Positions 1 to 13,108 of a DNA stretch of 64,000 nucleotides are shown here, piece after piece; positions within the stretch are counted from its first letter, which is position 1; the number at the start of each line of letters is the position of its first letter. The stretch is from Elgaria multicarinata webbii (taxonomy: Eukaryota; Chordata; Lepidosauria; Squamata; Anguidae), in the NCBI RefSeq assembly GCF_023053635.1, contig NC_086192.1, positions 10,093,001 through 10,157,000 of the forward strand. Direction: 5' to 3'. Position numbers and translations under genes: made by a program. Under the pieces are notes generated by a model. The model ran no database searches. It saw only the letters and a program-made list of their open reading frames with translations, and was not told the origin of the DNA.

Positions 1-75
1 CGCTGGGAGTTGTAGGACTTCCTCCCCATCTAAACATGTGTAGGATTGCACCCTAGGTGTTCCTAGGCAGACTAG
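1..75. repeat. Palindromic MITE fragment
   Basis: Contains ctgggagttgtaggact and aggattgcaccctagg, the right half of the palindromic element seen whole at 46520, 22195 and 29975. Confidence 0.45.
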
Positions 76-469
76 TTGATGTGGAGAAGGTTCCCACAAA
101 GTAGAAAGGAATGCTTTAAATTTAACTAGTGGTTAAATTTGGATTCAATTGGACTGAAACACCATTTCCCATCTCCACGTAACAGGAGCTTTCTTTGCGT
201 CCGCTTCTAAATTGGTCCACGGCTGGTTTGCCGTCCTTACAAAAGACCTTCTGCAGAGGGCTCTGAAGACACCACCTCCACCACCCAACAGCTGCAGTGC
301 AATCGCAGAGGTGGCAACTGCACAAGTATGTCAGAAGAAGTTACAGCTGTTTCTGTTCCATCAAGAGCACAGCAGGCATCTCAAAACGCCACGGCCAAAT
401 TTTGATTCGACGTCTCTGCCCAAGGCTCTTGTTTTCATCTTGGCACAATTCAAGAGGCTGTGTTTGTTT

Positions 470-905
470 CATAGAATCATAGAATAGCAGAGTTGAAAGG
501 GGCCTACAAGGCTCAATGCAGGAATCCACCTTAAAGAATTCCTGACAGGTGGTTGTCCAGCTGCCTCTTGAATGTCTCTAGTGTGGTCGAGCCCACCACC
601 TCCCTGGATAATTGGTTCCTTTGTCATACTGCTCTAACAGTTAGGATGTTTTTCCTGATGTCCATCTGGAATCTGGCTTCCTGTCACTTGAGCCTGTTAT
701 TCCGTGTCCTGCACTCTGGGAGGATCAAGAAGAGATCCTGGCCCTCCTCTGTGGGACAACCTTTCAAGTATTTGAAGAGTGCTGTCATGTCTCCCTTCAA
801 TTTCCTCTTCTCCAGGCTAAACATGCCCAGTTCCTTCCGTCTCTCTTCACAGGGCTTTGTTTCCAGATCCCTGATCATCCTGGTTGCCCTCCTCTGAACA
901 CACTC
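470..905 (-). repeat. CR1 LINE, 3' end
   Basis: Starts with tcatagaatcatagaat, the reverse complement of the CR1 3' tail, and continues through the 3' end of the reverse-transcriptase ORF (read on minus). Truncated at the 5' side, as is usual for CR1. Confidence 0.9.
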
Positions 906-1074
906 CAGCTAATCTCTATCCAGCCCTAAACAAGAGACAAGAGATCTGAATTCAAATCCTCCACTGACAAGAAGCTAACTGGGTGATCTCAGGCCAGCAA
1001 TGCTGTCACGTCAAGAGTCCTCACAACAGCCTGTGAAATATGTCAGCCTCCAAGTCCAGGGGGTCTGTCTAAAT

Positions 1075-1425
1075 GTCGTCATTGCCCCGAGGTGAATCCG
1101 AATCCATGTTGCATTGGTGATATGACACAGCCGACGATTCGGAGCCAACTCGGGGCAAAGAGCAGAAGATGAGCATCACAGAGGTACCCCGGCTTTTCCT
1201 GCCCGAGGGAGGCCAGTGCAGCTCTTCCGACGTCTGTCCTTGCTCCGACACTGCACCCGGGGCGTTCCTGGACGGAAGGCGACCTCCCATTGGTCACTGG
1301 AGGCTGCAGAAGGGGAAGCGACGAGCCTGGTGAACCTAATGGCTGCTGGAAAGCCCACACTGCCTCCCCCAGTGGGGATTCTTCACCACCATCCCACAGT
1401 AGCAATGCCATGAAGGCAGCCCTCA
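1075..1425. repeat. GC-rich dispersed repeat, copy 1
   Basis: Shares gctcttcc.acgtctg, aaggcgacctc.cattggtc and ctgctggaaagcccacactg with copies at 13480-13800 and 31000-31320. No coding sequence; probably a non-autonomous DNA transposon. Confidence 0.6.
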
Positions 1426-1869
1426 GGTCTCTTTTCCTCCCTTCCATGCTCAGGCCCTGCTCACGGTAGGTAGTTCAGATCTCTCGGACAAAATTTGAAG
1501 ATTAGATTCTCCCCCCCCCCATCACACCCACTTTATCATCACACTTTCCTGTGATCTTTTCAGGAGGCGCACAAGCGGAAATGTAACACGCCCCTTCTTG
1601 TCTCAGTAACCTACTTCCCCACCGCCTCCGCCCCGCATTCCCTTTAAGATTTCCCCGAGGATAAAAACAACATGGTTACAAGATTAACTTCAATCGATTA
1701 AACGAGATCGTGCCCCCACCAATGAAACCAGAGGGGGGCCCCCACATTTATCATCAGAAATATAACAAAGGAACATTTTGAACCATTAGTAAATGAAGCA
1801 CGTTTATTTTTAAATGCAGGAGCTAAAGCCGGCAGAGAGGGTGGCTATTGGTGCTGCTGGAGATATATT

Positions 1870-1975
1870 AAGGCTGAGATCCTATGCACACTTACTTGGG
1901 AGCAAATCTTGTGGAATTCAGTGGGACTTATTTCTGAACAAGCCTGCATAGGGTTCTGTTGCATGTTGCAATTTT
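1870..1975. repeat. Old dispersed repeat (gatcctatgcacacttac type)
   Basis: Has the halves 'atcctatgcacacttact' and 'aatggg/agtgggactta' of a short squamate element. Diverged copies lie at 2708-2862, 5985-6100, 16370-16470, 33050-33200 and 56430-56510. Confidence 0.55.
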
Positions 1976-1999
1976 TTGTTTTAAATGACATAAGATTCT

Positions 2000-2160
2000 C
2001 ATATATACTGTCTGTTTTGTTTGTGTATACTGTCTGCTTTACGGTTTTTATGGTTTTACATTTTGTATATCATTTATAATCTTTTAATCTTTCATAAACT
2101 ACCCAGAGAGCTTCAGCTATGGGGCGGTATAAAAATGTAATAAAAAAGTAATAAATAATA
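2000..2160 (+). repeat. L2-type LINE 3' tail
   Basis: Ends with aactacccagagagcttc and ggcggtataaaaatgtaat plus an ATAATAAT tail, the 3' terminus shared with the longer L2 copies at 50 and 61 kb. Confidence 0.8.
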
Positions 2161-2194
2161 ATAATGAAAGTGAGTGTCGAAGCAAAGATAGATT

Positions 2195-2650
2195 TAACAC
2201 CTGGTTCGCACATAATGCTGGCCCATGGTACGGGGTGTTGAATCCTGGGTAGTTGTGATGTGTGAACGCAGCTGCACTGACAAATTATGGTTTGTTAACC
2301 ACAAACAATCCGGAAAGTGAATCCATGGTTTGCTGTTGGCTTGTGAACTCCAGGTTGTTAAAACCTTGGGTTGTCGTTGCATGCAAACCCAGAATCATGG
2401 ATTGTTTCGCCAGAGTACAGAGGTGGCAGGCAAGAGTGATAAAAAAAAACAGACACCCTGCAGGCCATTACTACAGTGCTGCAAAGGCATCTGGGAAACA
2501 GGGAGTACGTGGTCGAAGAAGGAGGGAAACCAACAACCCAGGAACTGAGAAGATCAGCCACTTTGTTCGATCATCTACCAGACAAACCCTGGGTAGGGCA
2601 ACTAACCATGGGTTAAATAAACCATGGATTAGCATTATGTGCAAATGAGA
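2195..2650. mobile_element. Foldback DNA element (hAT-like MITE)
   Basis: The ends ggttcgcacataatgct and agcattatgtgcaaatga are inverted repeats, and the interior is full of paired 'aaccatgg' words. Related by its ends to the elements at 11965, 34110, 39140 and 52355. Confidence 0.6.
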
Positions 2651-2707
2651 TTAATTTGTGTTTCAAATGAAAGCCATGAGCCAAGGTAATCGCTTTAAGA
2701 ACACGTA

Positions 2708-2862
2708 GGCTGCAATCCTATACCCATGGGTTTATTTATTTATTGTTTTCATTTCTATATCACCCAGTAGCCAAAGCCATCTGGGTGGTTCGCAGAAACC
2801 ACACTGAATTCAATGGGAGTTACTCCTGAGTAAACATGCATAGGATTGCACTGCTAGGATGA
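2708..2862. repeat. Old dispersed repeat split by an L2 tail
   Basis: Two halves (ggctgcaatcctataccca and gagtaaacatgcataggat) flank a minus-strand L2 tail at about 2728-2795. A nested insertion. Confidence 0.65.
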
Positions 2863-2979
2863 AATAATTCTAAGGAGTGTGGCATGCGCAAGAGAGGGTT
2901 TTGGTTGTTATATAAAAATAAAAAAACTAGATACAAATTAAGTGTAGTCTCTCAGATTAAATCAACGGGTTGTTAGGGA

Positions 2980-3285
2980 TTTCATAGAATCATAGAATCA
3001 TAGAATCATAGAATAGCAGAGCTGGAAGGGGCCTACAAGGCCATCGCGTCCAACCCACTGCTCAATGCAGGAATCCACCCTAAAGCATCCCTGGCAGATG
3101 GTTGTCCAGCTGCCTCTTGAATGCCTCTAGTGTGGGAGCGCCCACAACCTCCCTAGGGAACTGATTCCATTGTTGTACTGCTCTAACAGTCAGGAAGTTT
3201 TTCCTGATGTCCAGCTCGAATCTGGCTTCCTTTAACTTGAGCCCGTTATTCCGTGTCCTGCACTCTGGGAGGATCGAAATAATTA
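2980..3285 (-). repeat. CR1 LINE, 3' end
   Basis: Begins with three tandem copies of atcatagaat, then the CR1 3' coding end. Cut off by the L2 tail that follows. Confidence 0.9.
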
Positions 3286-3405
3286 TTTATTTAATTATTA
3301 CATTTTTATACCGCCCAATAGTCGAAGCTCTCTGGGTGGTTCACAAACATTAAAACCATTAGGAACATAATAAAACACCCAACAAGCTAAAAAAAAAAAA
3401 AAAGA
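3285..3405 (-). repeat. L2-type LINE 3' tail
   Basis: Reads ttattacatttttatacc then cgcccaatagtcgaagctc, the reverse complement of the L2 3' end, with a poly-A run behind it. Confidence 0.8.
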
Positions 3406-3414
3406 AATTAAAAT

Positions 3415-3700
3415 TAGGGTGACCATATGGAAAGGAAGACAGGGCTTCTGCATCCCCAACAGCTATATCGAAAAAGGAACTTCAGCAGGTGTCACCGGCC
3501 TGCACGCAGCACCTGGAGAAGCTCCCTCCCCACCACAACAGCCAGAGCTCCAGGAGCCCATCCCTCCCCTGTATCTGCTCAAGAGGACAGGGCTCCTGCA
3601 GCTTTAACACTTTTAAACGTTTTTCTCTTCCCCCCTATCCCCAAAAGCAAAGCATTGGTGCCTCCGTCCTCCTCCACCCTGCCGCCCTCCTACATTTAAG
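3415..3700. repeat. Dispersed DNA repeat (agggtgaccatatgg type)
   Basis: Begins with tagggtgaccatatggaa and contains aggacagggctcctgcag twice in related form. I know this word from squamate genomes as a common non-coding repeat. The overlapping ORFs here are chance. Confidence 0.5.
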
Positions 3701-4176
3701 CCTGTAGATCCAGGAGTTCTGTCTTCCTTTTAATATCCCTGGATTGTATAAAGCACTTGGCTGTAGTGAGAGGCTAAAAATGCTTATGATACCTAGCCGT
3801 GTCCTCTTTCCTTGCGCTGTCTTCAAGAAGATCAGTCATAATGGGCCATATCCTGCATTCAAGAGCGCCGTTTCCTGAAATGTAATGAACATTACACTTG
3901 TTTAGTCAGATGAAACGATAGAATCTAGTCCAGGGGATCAGAACTGGATGCACGGTACAAATCAAGGACATAACACAGAAATATTTGTCAAAGCCTTTTC
4001 TCAGATAATGGAAAAGAGACTAAATACATTTTTTTTATTATGAACAACCATAAGGAAAACCTGCAGGCATCCAATGGATTCCATCTATATTTTTGTCTGT
4101 AAAGTAAAAGGGGGAAATGTTAAATGTACTGCTCTCTGCCAATAACGAGACTTAAATTAGATGCATTTTTTTTGTC

Positions 4177-4182
4177 TTTATT
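4177..4182 (-). terminator. Polyadenylation signal AATAAA
   Basis: Canonical AATAAA on the minus strand shortly after the proposed stop codon. It fits a compact 3' UTR of the TBC-C2 gene. AATAAA is frequent in this AT-rich window, so position rather than sequence is the evidence. Confidence 0.45.
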
Positions 4183-4217
4183 TTTGGGAAATTAATTAAC
4201 AACAATTAAAAAAAGAA

Positions 4218-4325
4218 CTACTTTTGCTTTATGCTTAAAAAAATCCTCAGCTCAAAACCCTGCACATTAGATGCAAAGATGCACCGAACATCTTTTGTAG
4301 CTTGACCCTGAGATCTCCAGAGCAG
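4218..4325 (-). CDS. TBC-C2 gene, probable last exon with stop codon
   Basis: Acceptor AGAAATTTCAG, phase 0, 35 codons ([20 protein letters not shown], then [15 protein letters not shown]) and TAG. An AATAAA sits 36 bases past the stop. The peptide has no family support, so a different last exon outside the window remains possible. Confidence 0.55.
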   Translation of the reverse strand: MLWRSQGQATKDVRCIFASNVQGFELRIFLSIKQK

Positions 4326-6658
4326 CTGAAATTTCTCCGTCTATTATATTTCAAATAAATGTTGAAAGCTTTGCAGTATATTATATGTGTTCACCGTTTC
4401 TGCACTCACCACAATATTGTAAAAGGCATTCCCCATTGCTTGCTTGTAAAAATCTTCTTGCTGCCGATATTCAAGGCTGCTGCGACCCAGTTTTCTTAAT
4501 TTTTTATCCAGTGTTTTCAGAAGAAGCTGTGACATGTCCTTGCCATTCTTGCTTGCTTGGGTTTCCAAAAACTTCCTTATTTTGCCAATGGATAAGAGGT
4601 CATTTAGAACCTACATTGACGTGATTGAAAAGGTAAATCGTAGGATGTTAGTACCATCGTAGTTCTGTGTATACACTCTGGACTACAATTCCCAAACTGT
4701 AACCAGGGCACTCTAGCATGCCATCAGAAAATACGTTAAACTAAAAGCTCATCCGAGACCAAATGACACACCTACTCTTCATGATTTACTGGTTCCGTTC
4801 ACAGAAGCCAGGCCTGGAGAATTCTGACTTACCATGAATGAGAAGCTACATATCTGTTTCCTTCTGCTTGCCTCTGTCCTGTTAGTGTGAGTGGGCAAAA
4901 AACATTAGAGATCACTTGTTTAGCCTGTCTGAGCCGGCAATCCTGGCCTCTTGCTCTCTTTCCAAGCCAGAACAGCAAACCAGGGTTTGATCTTGGTTTA
5001 CGAATCCTGGCTTGTGAAGGGAGCAATGTGCTTGGACAACACTCTAAATAAATACTTTTTTTTTCCGTTTGCTATCCACTTGCACTAGTGGAAGGTGACA
5101 AGTGAGGTTGTGGATGTGTTGAATCGGTGCCTGGCTGCGACAATGGACTGGATGAGGGCTAATAAACTGAGACTCAATCCAGACAAGACTGAGATGCTGT
5201 TAGTAGGTGATTCCGCTGACAGGATGGGGGGTGTTCTACCGGTTCTGGATGGGATTGCACTCACCCTGAAGGAGCAGGTTCGTAGCTTGGGGGTCCTTTT
5301 AGACCCATCATTGTCACTTGAGGCTCAGGGGACCTCAGTGGCACGGAGTGCCTTCTACAAACTCCGGTTGGTGGCCCAGCTACGCCCCTATCTAGACAGG
5401 GATAACCTGGCTTCAGTTGTCCATGCTCTGGTAACCTCCAAGTTAGATTACTGCAATTATGATAAACCAGGATATTCCAGTATCCTGGCTTACCATTCCA
5501 TGCAAACGCGCCCACTGGCCTGAGATGTTCTGGCTGTAGAACATCTTCCAGTCATCGGTAACATGCTATAGCAATTAAACATTTTAAACCTGAAAGTTCA
5601 GTGTGATTGCTTTTTGGTCAAACAACGATCCACAGCAACAAATAACAGGACTGGTTTCTGACACATGGTCAGTGGAGTCTTGGTGGCACCAATTTGGGTG
5701 GGGCTGTGAATCCGTTCTGGGTTTTAGTCAGAACAAGCCAGAACTCGGAGCTATCCAAGGTGCTGAATCTAGCTTGGGGCCTATGATTCAGCACCTTGGA
5801 AGCTTCTTTTTTTTTTTTTAAGAGTTCTGACATTTGCCAAGACCCATAACATTACAGCAAACTCAACATTTGAGCCTGAACTTCACTATATTTGTTGTTC
5901 CATTACTAAAAGTTTCCATTCCTTAAAACAAATGTGTTTTTCCAACTCAACTCCATTCCACTGCACTTCTCTTGGGCTTTATCCAATGTTAGCCCTCCTT
6001 AGAGTAGACCCATTGAAATGAATGGGACTTGAGTTAATCTCAAATACCAATAATTTCAATGGGTCTACTTGTAAGTAGGACTAACATTGGCTACGATCCC
6101 TCGTCAGGGATCTTAGCGACCCATTTTTTTTTTTAATGCCAATCTCGTGAAGGAGGGTTTTCTTCACACCTACCAGTTTAAAACTGTTGAACCCTGATGA
6201 ATGCTTTGCTGTTGTCACACACGGCTTTGTCGTAATAATTTATGTGGTTTAATTCGAAGGGAAGAAGACAAAAGCAGAGATCCCCCAACAGCCAACCTCT
6301 ATGGACTGGCAATAAGTTAAGTGCCAATGTCTGAGGGTTCATTGCAAGTGCAGTTAAAAGAACTCTTGCAAGATGCTAAAAGCCACTCATTTGGAGCATA
6401 TCTTTAAAATCCCCTAAAGTACCATCTACAAAAAGAAATCGAACTCTCACATACTAAGTAGCCTACTTTTTCGCTAATGCAAAAGGCAGTTTCTTGCACC
6501 CTTGAGCCCAATAAGAGGCTCTCTTTTTTTCATTGAGTCAACACCACACTGCTCCCAGCCATGTTCTTATGTAATTAAGCATATTAAAAATAGTCTAGCA
6601 CCCTCTCTTCACAACCCAGCTCTGATTTTTAGTAGTTAAGCTGGTGATAAAACAGTTT

Positions 6659-6702
<44 letters not shown>

Positions 6703-9700
6703 TCCATCAGGCTCTGTGACAGAGGATGCGATGAGAAGCTGGGAAGCAGGGCCACTCCATCAGCCCTGCTGAAAGACTGGCTCCATCAATGAGCTCCTCT
6801 CCCTGAAATATTTCTATTTCAGCTGGTCGTTATAAGAACTACTATTTGACTTTAATGACAGTTGCCTGAGGGGAAGGGCTGTAGCTCACAGGTAGAGCAC
6901 ATGCTTTGCAGGCAGAAGGTCCCAGGTTCAATTCCACCCTCTCCAGCGTGGGCTGGGAAAGATCCCTGCCTGAAACCCTGGAGAGCCACTACAAGTCAAC
7001 ATTGACAATACTGTGCGAGGTGCACTCAGTATAAGGAAGATTCTTTTGTGTTGCTTTTTTCCTCTTCCCTCTCCATCCTCTTTTCCTTTCGTGTTGTGTC
7101 TTTCAGACTGTAAGCCTGCAGTCAGGGAGTTTTTTACTGCCGGTATAGAAGTCACTCTGGGAGCCTTTCTTTGACTCACGAACAGGGTAAAAATGCTTTA
7201 AATAAATAAATATTCATGAATTAATAGTTTTATTCTGCAGCACAAGAAAGCCCAAGCTGTGTGTCGGTCTTGAGAGAGCTTTTATTTGTTGTGAGAAAAC
7301 AAAGAATTAAAGCACAGCTGGGGAATCTTCCACTACAACACCCATCATCCCCAACCATTGACTGTGCTGGCTGGGGCTGATGGGAGTTGCAGTGCAGCCA
7401 CATCTGGAGGCCACTGATTCCCCAACCCTAAATTGGCCCACGTCACCCAAGCACAGAGGAGGCTGCCCTGCTGTGTCTCTGCATGAGAACCTCACTGGGT
7501 AACGTTGGGGCAGTCACTGCCTCTCAACTTAACCTACCTTACAGGGTGGTTGTGAGGATAAAAGGGGTAGAGGAGAGCCTTTGGATTTAGGAGCTAGCCC
7601 ACCCTTTCCCAACCTGGTGCCTCCCCAGATGTGCTGGCCTGCAATGGCCACATCTGGGGGACTTTAGGTTGGGGATAGCTGAGCTAGCCTGGCAGCAGCT
7701 CGTGCTGAAAAATGAGATACAAACTACTTAAACAACTAAAATATAAGCAACAAGAACCAGACAGATGCATGCAAGAAGCTTCAAAGCACAGGCACGGCGG
7801 CATGGATTTATCATCGCACAAAACGTCAAACTTACAAGCAACTCATGGCAGTCGCCATCGAAGTAGTGGCCATCCCATAATTCAACGATGACGCTGCCGT
7901 ACGTCGCGAGAAGCTTTAGCCTCTTGTTCCGCAAACCTTCAGCCATAACCTCCTTCACAGGTCGGGAGCGTACGCGCTGAAGAAATTCCTTGCAAACATA
8001 TTGAAAATAGTATACTTTCGAGAAGGAAACCCAACGTATGACGTTTGAAACGATACGGGTCAGAGTTCTCTGACTTGTTATGAGCCAAGGGCCGTTGCTT
8101 TGATAATCATGCACACCCTGAGACCACGTTTCCACTGAGAACTGTGTGCATCATGGCTACAATTCTTCCTCACTTCCTGTTGCCACTCAACCTCTCTTCT
8201 ATTTCATTCACGGCTTGGGACCTCAATACTTCAAGGACCACCTCTCTTTGTACGAATCTAGCCGTACGAATCCTCCCAAGAGGAGCTCAGGTGATGGCAG
8301 TTTGGGAACAGGCCACATCAAGAATCTGCAAGCAAGCACGCTATTTCTGAATGTTCCCACATTCATAATCATACATGCACAAAACCCTTCTGCTAAGCTA
8401 GCTTTCTACTTGCAAGGGGCTAGGGAAACAGGAAGCTGCTTTATACCAAATCGGACTATGGGTCCTTCTAGCTCAGTATTCACCAGCTTTTCCCAAACTG
8501 GGGTCTTCCAGATGTTTCGGACGACAACTCTCAAGAGTCCTGACCGTTGGTCATGCTGACTGGGGCTGATGGGTGTTGAAGTCCAAAACACCTGGAGGGC
8601 AACAGGTTGGGGAAGGCTGGATTACACTGAATGGCGGCGGCTCTCCAGGGTTTCAGTCAGGGGGTGCTTCCCAAACTTTGCTGGAGATGTTGAGTTTTGC
8701 ACAGCACCTAGCACTTTCCCAGTGCTAAACAGCATGCAGAGTGGTGATGTGGAACAGGGGTGAAGGGGTATGAAGAAGAGCTCCTTGCTTACAATTTCCA
8801 CTGAGCCACCCTCAGGGTAATAACATTGGCCTACCTCATAGGGCTGTTGTGTGAATTGCCGAGCTGATGTTTGTGAACAACATTTTGTTCATCCAGGTAA
8901 GTGCTATACCTTATAGGTACAACCTGATCAAAGTTAAGCCCTTTTCTTTCCCATTAATTTCAATGAATTTAACTCATTCACATTGGAAGTGCTTTTATGT
9001 ATTTGTTACATTTATATCCCACCCATCCTCCTCCTCCTCCTCCTCCTCTCTATTTTATCCTCACAACAACCCTGTGAGGTAGGCTAGGCTGAGAGTCACT
9101 GACTGGCCCAAAGCCAACCAGTGAGCCTCATGGCTGAGTGGGGACTAGAACCCGAACCCAACACTCTAACCACTATACTGTACTGTGTCTCTATCGATGG
9201 GACAGAAAGGGCTGGATTTAGGGTGTATAGTTGTTTTAAATATTTTATGCAGTGTGGGGTAGTGGTTAGACTGATCAGTTTTGACGAACAGAGGTGGGGC
9301 AGGAAAACTTAGGTTCAAATCTACACTTAGGCATGAAGCTTACTAGTTTGTTTTGAAGCTTACTGGTTTGTTTACCAGTCTACCTCACAAGCTTCTTGTG
9401 AAAATTAGACAACCTTATGAGCATCATCGGGCGAGCGTTTCATTGCACGCTCGTTACTGGGCACTCACGGATTTTCGTGGGTCTCTCTCACGACGCCGTC
9501 TGCCTCCCGCCCCTTCTTGCCTTCTTGCCTTGACAACACCCCCACCCACCCCCAGTAAATCCAACTTATTTGTAAAGACGGATATTGCTGTATGCAGGAG
9601 AAGCAGTGGGATCAAAATGGACCACTGAATGGGCCACGTGCACATTGTTTACTTCCTCTTTCAAAAAAGGAAGTAAAGAGGGACAAATGCGTGGGCGGAG

Positions 9701-10941
9701 AAACGACGGTAAGCAAAAGTGATTTCCCCCTGTGCGATGATGCTCTATGTCAGCCGCCCCAGGCCCATTGAAGGAGGGGCAGCTTATAAATATGACAACA
9801 CACACCCCCTCTGGCTACATCCATAGCACGAAACGTAACACCTGACTCAGTATAAGGCAGCTTCCTAGGTCTCCTAATGGCTACAGCCAGAGGTGGGCAA
9901 GTTGTAGTCCTCCAGCTGTTTTTACCCAGAACTCCCATCAGGGTCGGCCCTACCCTTAGGCAGGGTGAGGCAGCCACCTCAGGCGGCAGATGCTAGGAGG
10001 CAGCAGCAGCAAGGTGTTCAAGGAGAGAACTGTGTGGCATGCAGTCTACTTTGCGGCCGCTAAGTTAGCTCTGCTGCCTTCAGGTTCAGCGGAGAACGTT
10101 GCCCCCTGACTAGTGTTGAAGGCAGGTTTGTCTGCCCGCCCAGTACAAGGAATGGGAGAGGGCAGCATCTTGTCTTTTGCCTCAGCTAGCAAAATGTTTG
10201 GGGCAACTCCCATCATCCCTCACCATTGGCAATGCTGGCTGAGGTTAATGGGAGTTGTAGGCCAAAACAGCTAGCAAAATGTCTTGGGGCAACTCCCATC
10301 ATCCCTCACTATTGGCAATGCTGGCTGGGGCTAATGGGAGTTGTAGGCCAAAACACCTGGAGGGCAAATTGCCCACCTCTGGGCTAGATCAACCAACAAA
10401 AGATTTTGGCCCCAGTGGTTAATCAACTAAAGTTGCACTTGATTCGAGGCTAAAAGCCTACTTGTCTAGCTCAATAGGTATTTTATTACATTTACATCCT
10501 ATCTGTAATGGAGAATGCTCAAGCTAGGACTTTGGCAAACCTCGCCAAGAGAGTGTATGCGCCCCCCTCACTGAGAGATGGTTCTCAGAAAACGCTGAAA
10601 TTCAGACGCTCCCCTCCCTATGTCTCCCAGCCCTGTGAAAAAAAGGTCAGTACTTACGCCGCTCGGCACCCCCTGAAACAACGGGGCGCTGTGCACTCCA
10701 CTTCTCACACAGCTCCTACAAAACAAAATGCAGCGTGAAACAAGATAGAAATGACTCCCAGTCTCAGGTTCCTGCTCTTTTCTTCTGAAGTTTTAATTCA
10801 GCTCTCCTCCCTCACCCCCGGCGATAATGCATACGCCGAATTGGAGTTTAATTAGATGGTAACCAGAGGGGCTTTTGTGCTTATGAGGTAATAAATACTC
10901 CTTGAGCTAATAAACTCCAAGCCAGTAGGAGTGGTTATTAA

Positions 10942-10982
<41 letters not shown>

Positions 10983-13064
10983 ATCAAGTTAGCAGAAAGA
11001 GACCCCTGAAGTTATTACTATTATTATACGGTTATATTTTTCCTCAAGACCACTGAATTGAAAGCATGCAGGGAGTTTAGAAACCACAATATAGACTTCT
11101 GGGCAACTAGCCCAAACAGCATTTTTCTCGAGTGTTGGTTGGATTTCGGTGGGGCTATGATTCCATTCTGGGTTTTAGTCAAAAACAGCCAGAACTCTAA
11201 AAGAGCTGTCCAAGGTGCTGAAACCATTTTGGGGGCAGAGTTCAAAGCCTTAGATAGACCCTTTAGAGTTTTGGCTAATTCTGACCAAAGCTCAGGATGG
11301 AATTACTGCCCCACCAAAATTGGAGGCACCAGCCTCCACTGCTCAAATCCCACCTGGCACAGGGTGAGCTCAGGTGAACTTCCTATCGATGTGGTTAACA
11401 TCTTTTTAAAAATATTTAATCTCCCACTAAAAAAAAATATCCATAAAACACAAGGCAATAAAATATAATACAAAACCTTTAAAAGTTTAGAAGCGGATCA
11501 AAACCTGAGTAAAATACAGAAGCATTGTAAAGATTGAAAGACACAGAAAAACAGCTTTTAAAACAAAGATGATGGGGTGAAAGCCAGGGAAAATGAAAAG
11601 GCCATCAGTTGGGGCCAAAAGACCGCAATGCCAGTGCCAGGTGAGCCTCTCCGGGGAAGGGGTTCTACGAACGGGGAGCCACCACTAAGAGGGCCCTTCC
11701 TTTAATGGCCACATGCTTCGCCTCATTTGGTGGGGACAGCTGGAGGAGGTTCTTTGAAGATTGTCTTAGAATCCAGACAGGTATACATGGGAGTCTGGCC
11801 CATTCAGGCTCCTGCTTCTCCCTTGATGGGTGCCCCCCACCCCTGCAGCTTAGCTCTGGCAGAGACTGAGTGATGGAACCAAAGGCGCACCAGCTGCAAT
11901 TGGCCATTCAGTGGGGAGGCAGTTTAAATTTAAAGGCTTATTTATTAAATGGGGGGGGGGCGCACCCAATGACTAGGTTCGCACAGCATGCTAACCCCCA
12001 CTGAGTGTGGGTTGTTTGTTGAACCCTGGGTTAGCGTGTTGTCTGAACCCAGGACATTTTCCGCAGGGTGGCTTGTTAGCCATGCAGCATGGCTTATTCT
12101 TCTCAAACAAGCCACCTCGAGGACACGTGCTTTGTTGTCATGTTGTTCAGGGCGATTAACAAGCCACGCTGCCCGGTTAACGAGCCCCCCTGTGGAAAAT
12201 GTCCTGGGTTCAGACAACATGCTAACCCACCACAGCAACCCACCGTTCAACAAACAACCCACGCTCAACCACTGAGTACGGGTTAGCATGTGGTGCAAAC
12301 AGACACAGTACTGAGAATGCCTCAAAACATCTCAGGCTGATCCTGTGGGGCACAGCTCCGTTTCTGCCTAAAACCGCTCCATCGGCACCCCAAAGATATT
12401 GCTGATTAAAAGGACGCTTGTGCTGTGGGGACAGCCCCTTCGCAGAATTTGTCTTCCGCCGCTGCGGATTTGTATTTTTCCAGAGCAGAGTACGCACAGC
12501 CTTGGCCCGCAAAGGACGCTTACGTCGGCAACTTTAAATACCGTAGCCGTGAGCTAGAGAGCCAAGCCTGCTGCACAGACCTCGATACAACACACACACA
12601 CACACACGCCACCCGGGCCATCTTAACTGTTCCAAAGGTTCTTTGCCTAGCTTAGCACGTTGAGGATTTAGAAACTCACTGTTTCAGACTGTCAGGATTT
12701 ATATCCCAAACAGCTGTGCCAAGAAGTCACAGGAACCAAACAGCCGTTCGGGGAGCACCATAATCTATTTGCTTCTCCTCAGTTAGTTTTCGATTTCAGC
12801 GGCTTTGCAAACAGCGGTGCGGCACCCTGCCGCATCCCAGAAGCATGTCTTGGGTTGCGGCATTCCCAGGCAAGGAAGGGTCCCGTCCAAACCTTACACT
12901 TGTCTCCAAAGACAAATTGCATTTTCCCCTCTTGGGTTTTGTAAGAGAGAGGTACTTGCCGACCCAATTCTAAAGCGAGGGCAGGCAAAGTGATGCAGGC
13001 AGGCACCAATATCCCCCTGCATGCCTTTCTGAGAGCCTTACCCATCCCACTTTGGGTGGTGATC

Positions 13065-13108
<44 letters not shown>

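Noticed and set aside
5095-5523. Host exon with [12 protein letters not shown]
   Set aside because: L2-type reverse-transcriptase fragment on the plus strand.
6870-6945. tRNA gene
   Set aside because: A and B boxes belong to a SINE head that runs into a SINE body; no cloverleaf with a proper acceptor stem was found. The same holds for 24060, 24660, 30360, 44500 and 62760.
12779-13045. Minus-strand exon (88-codon ORF)
   Set aside because: No splice sites in phase; exons 21 and 22 of the host gene join directly across this region.
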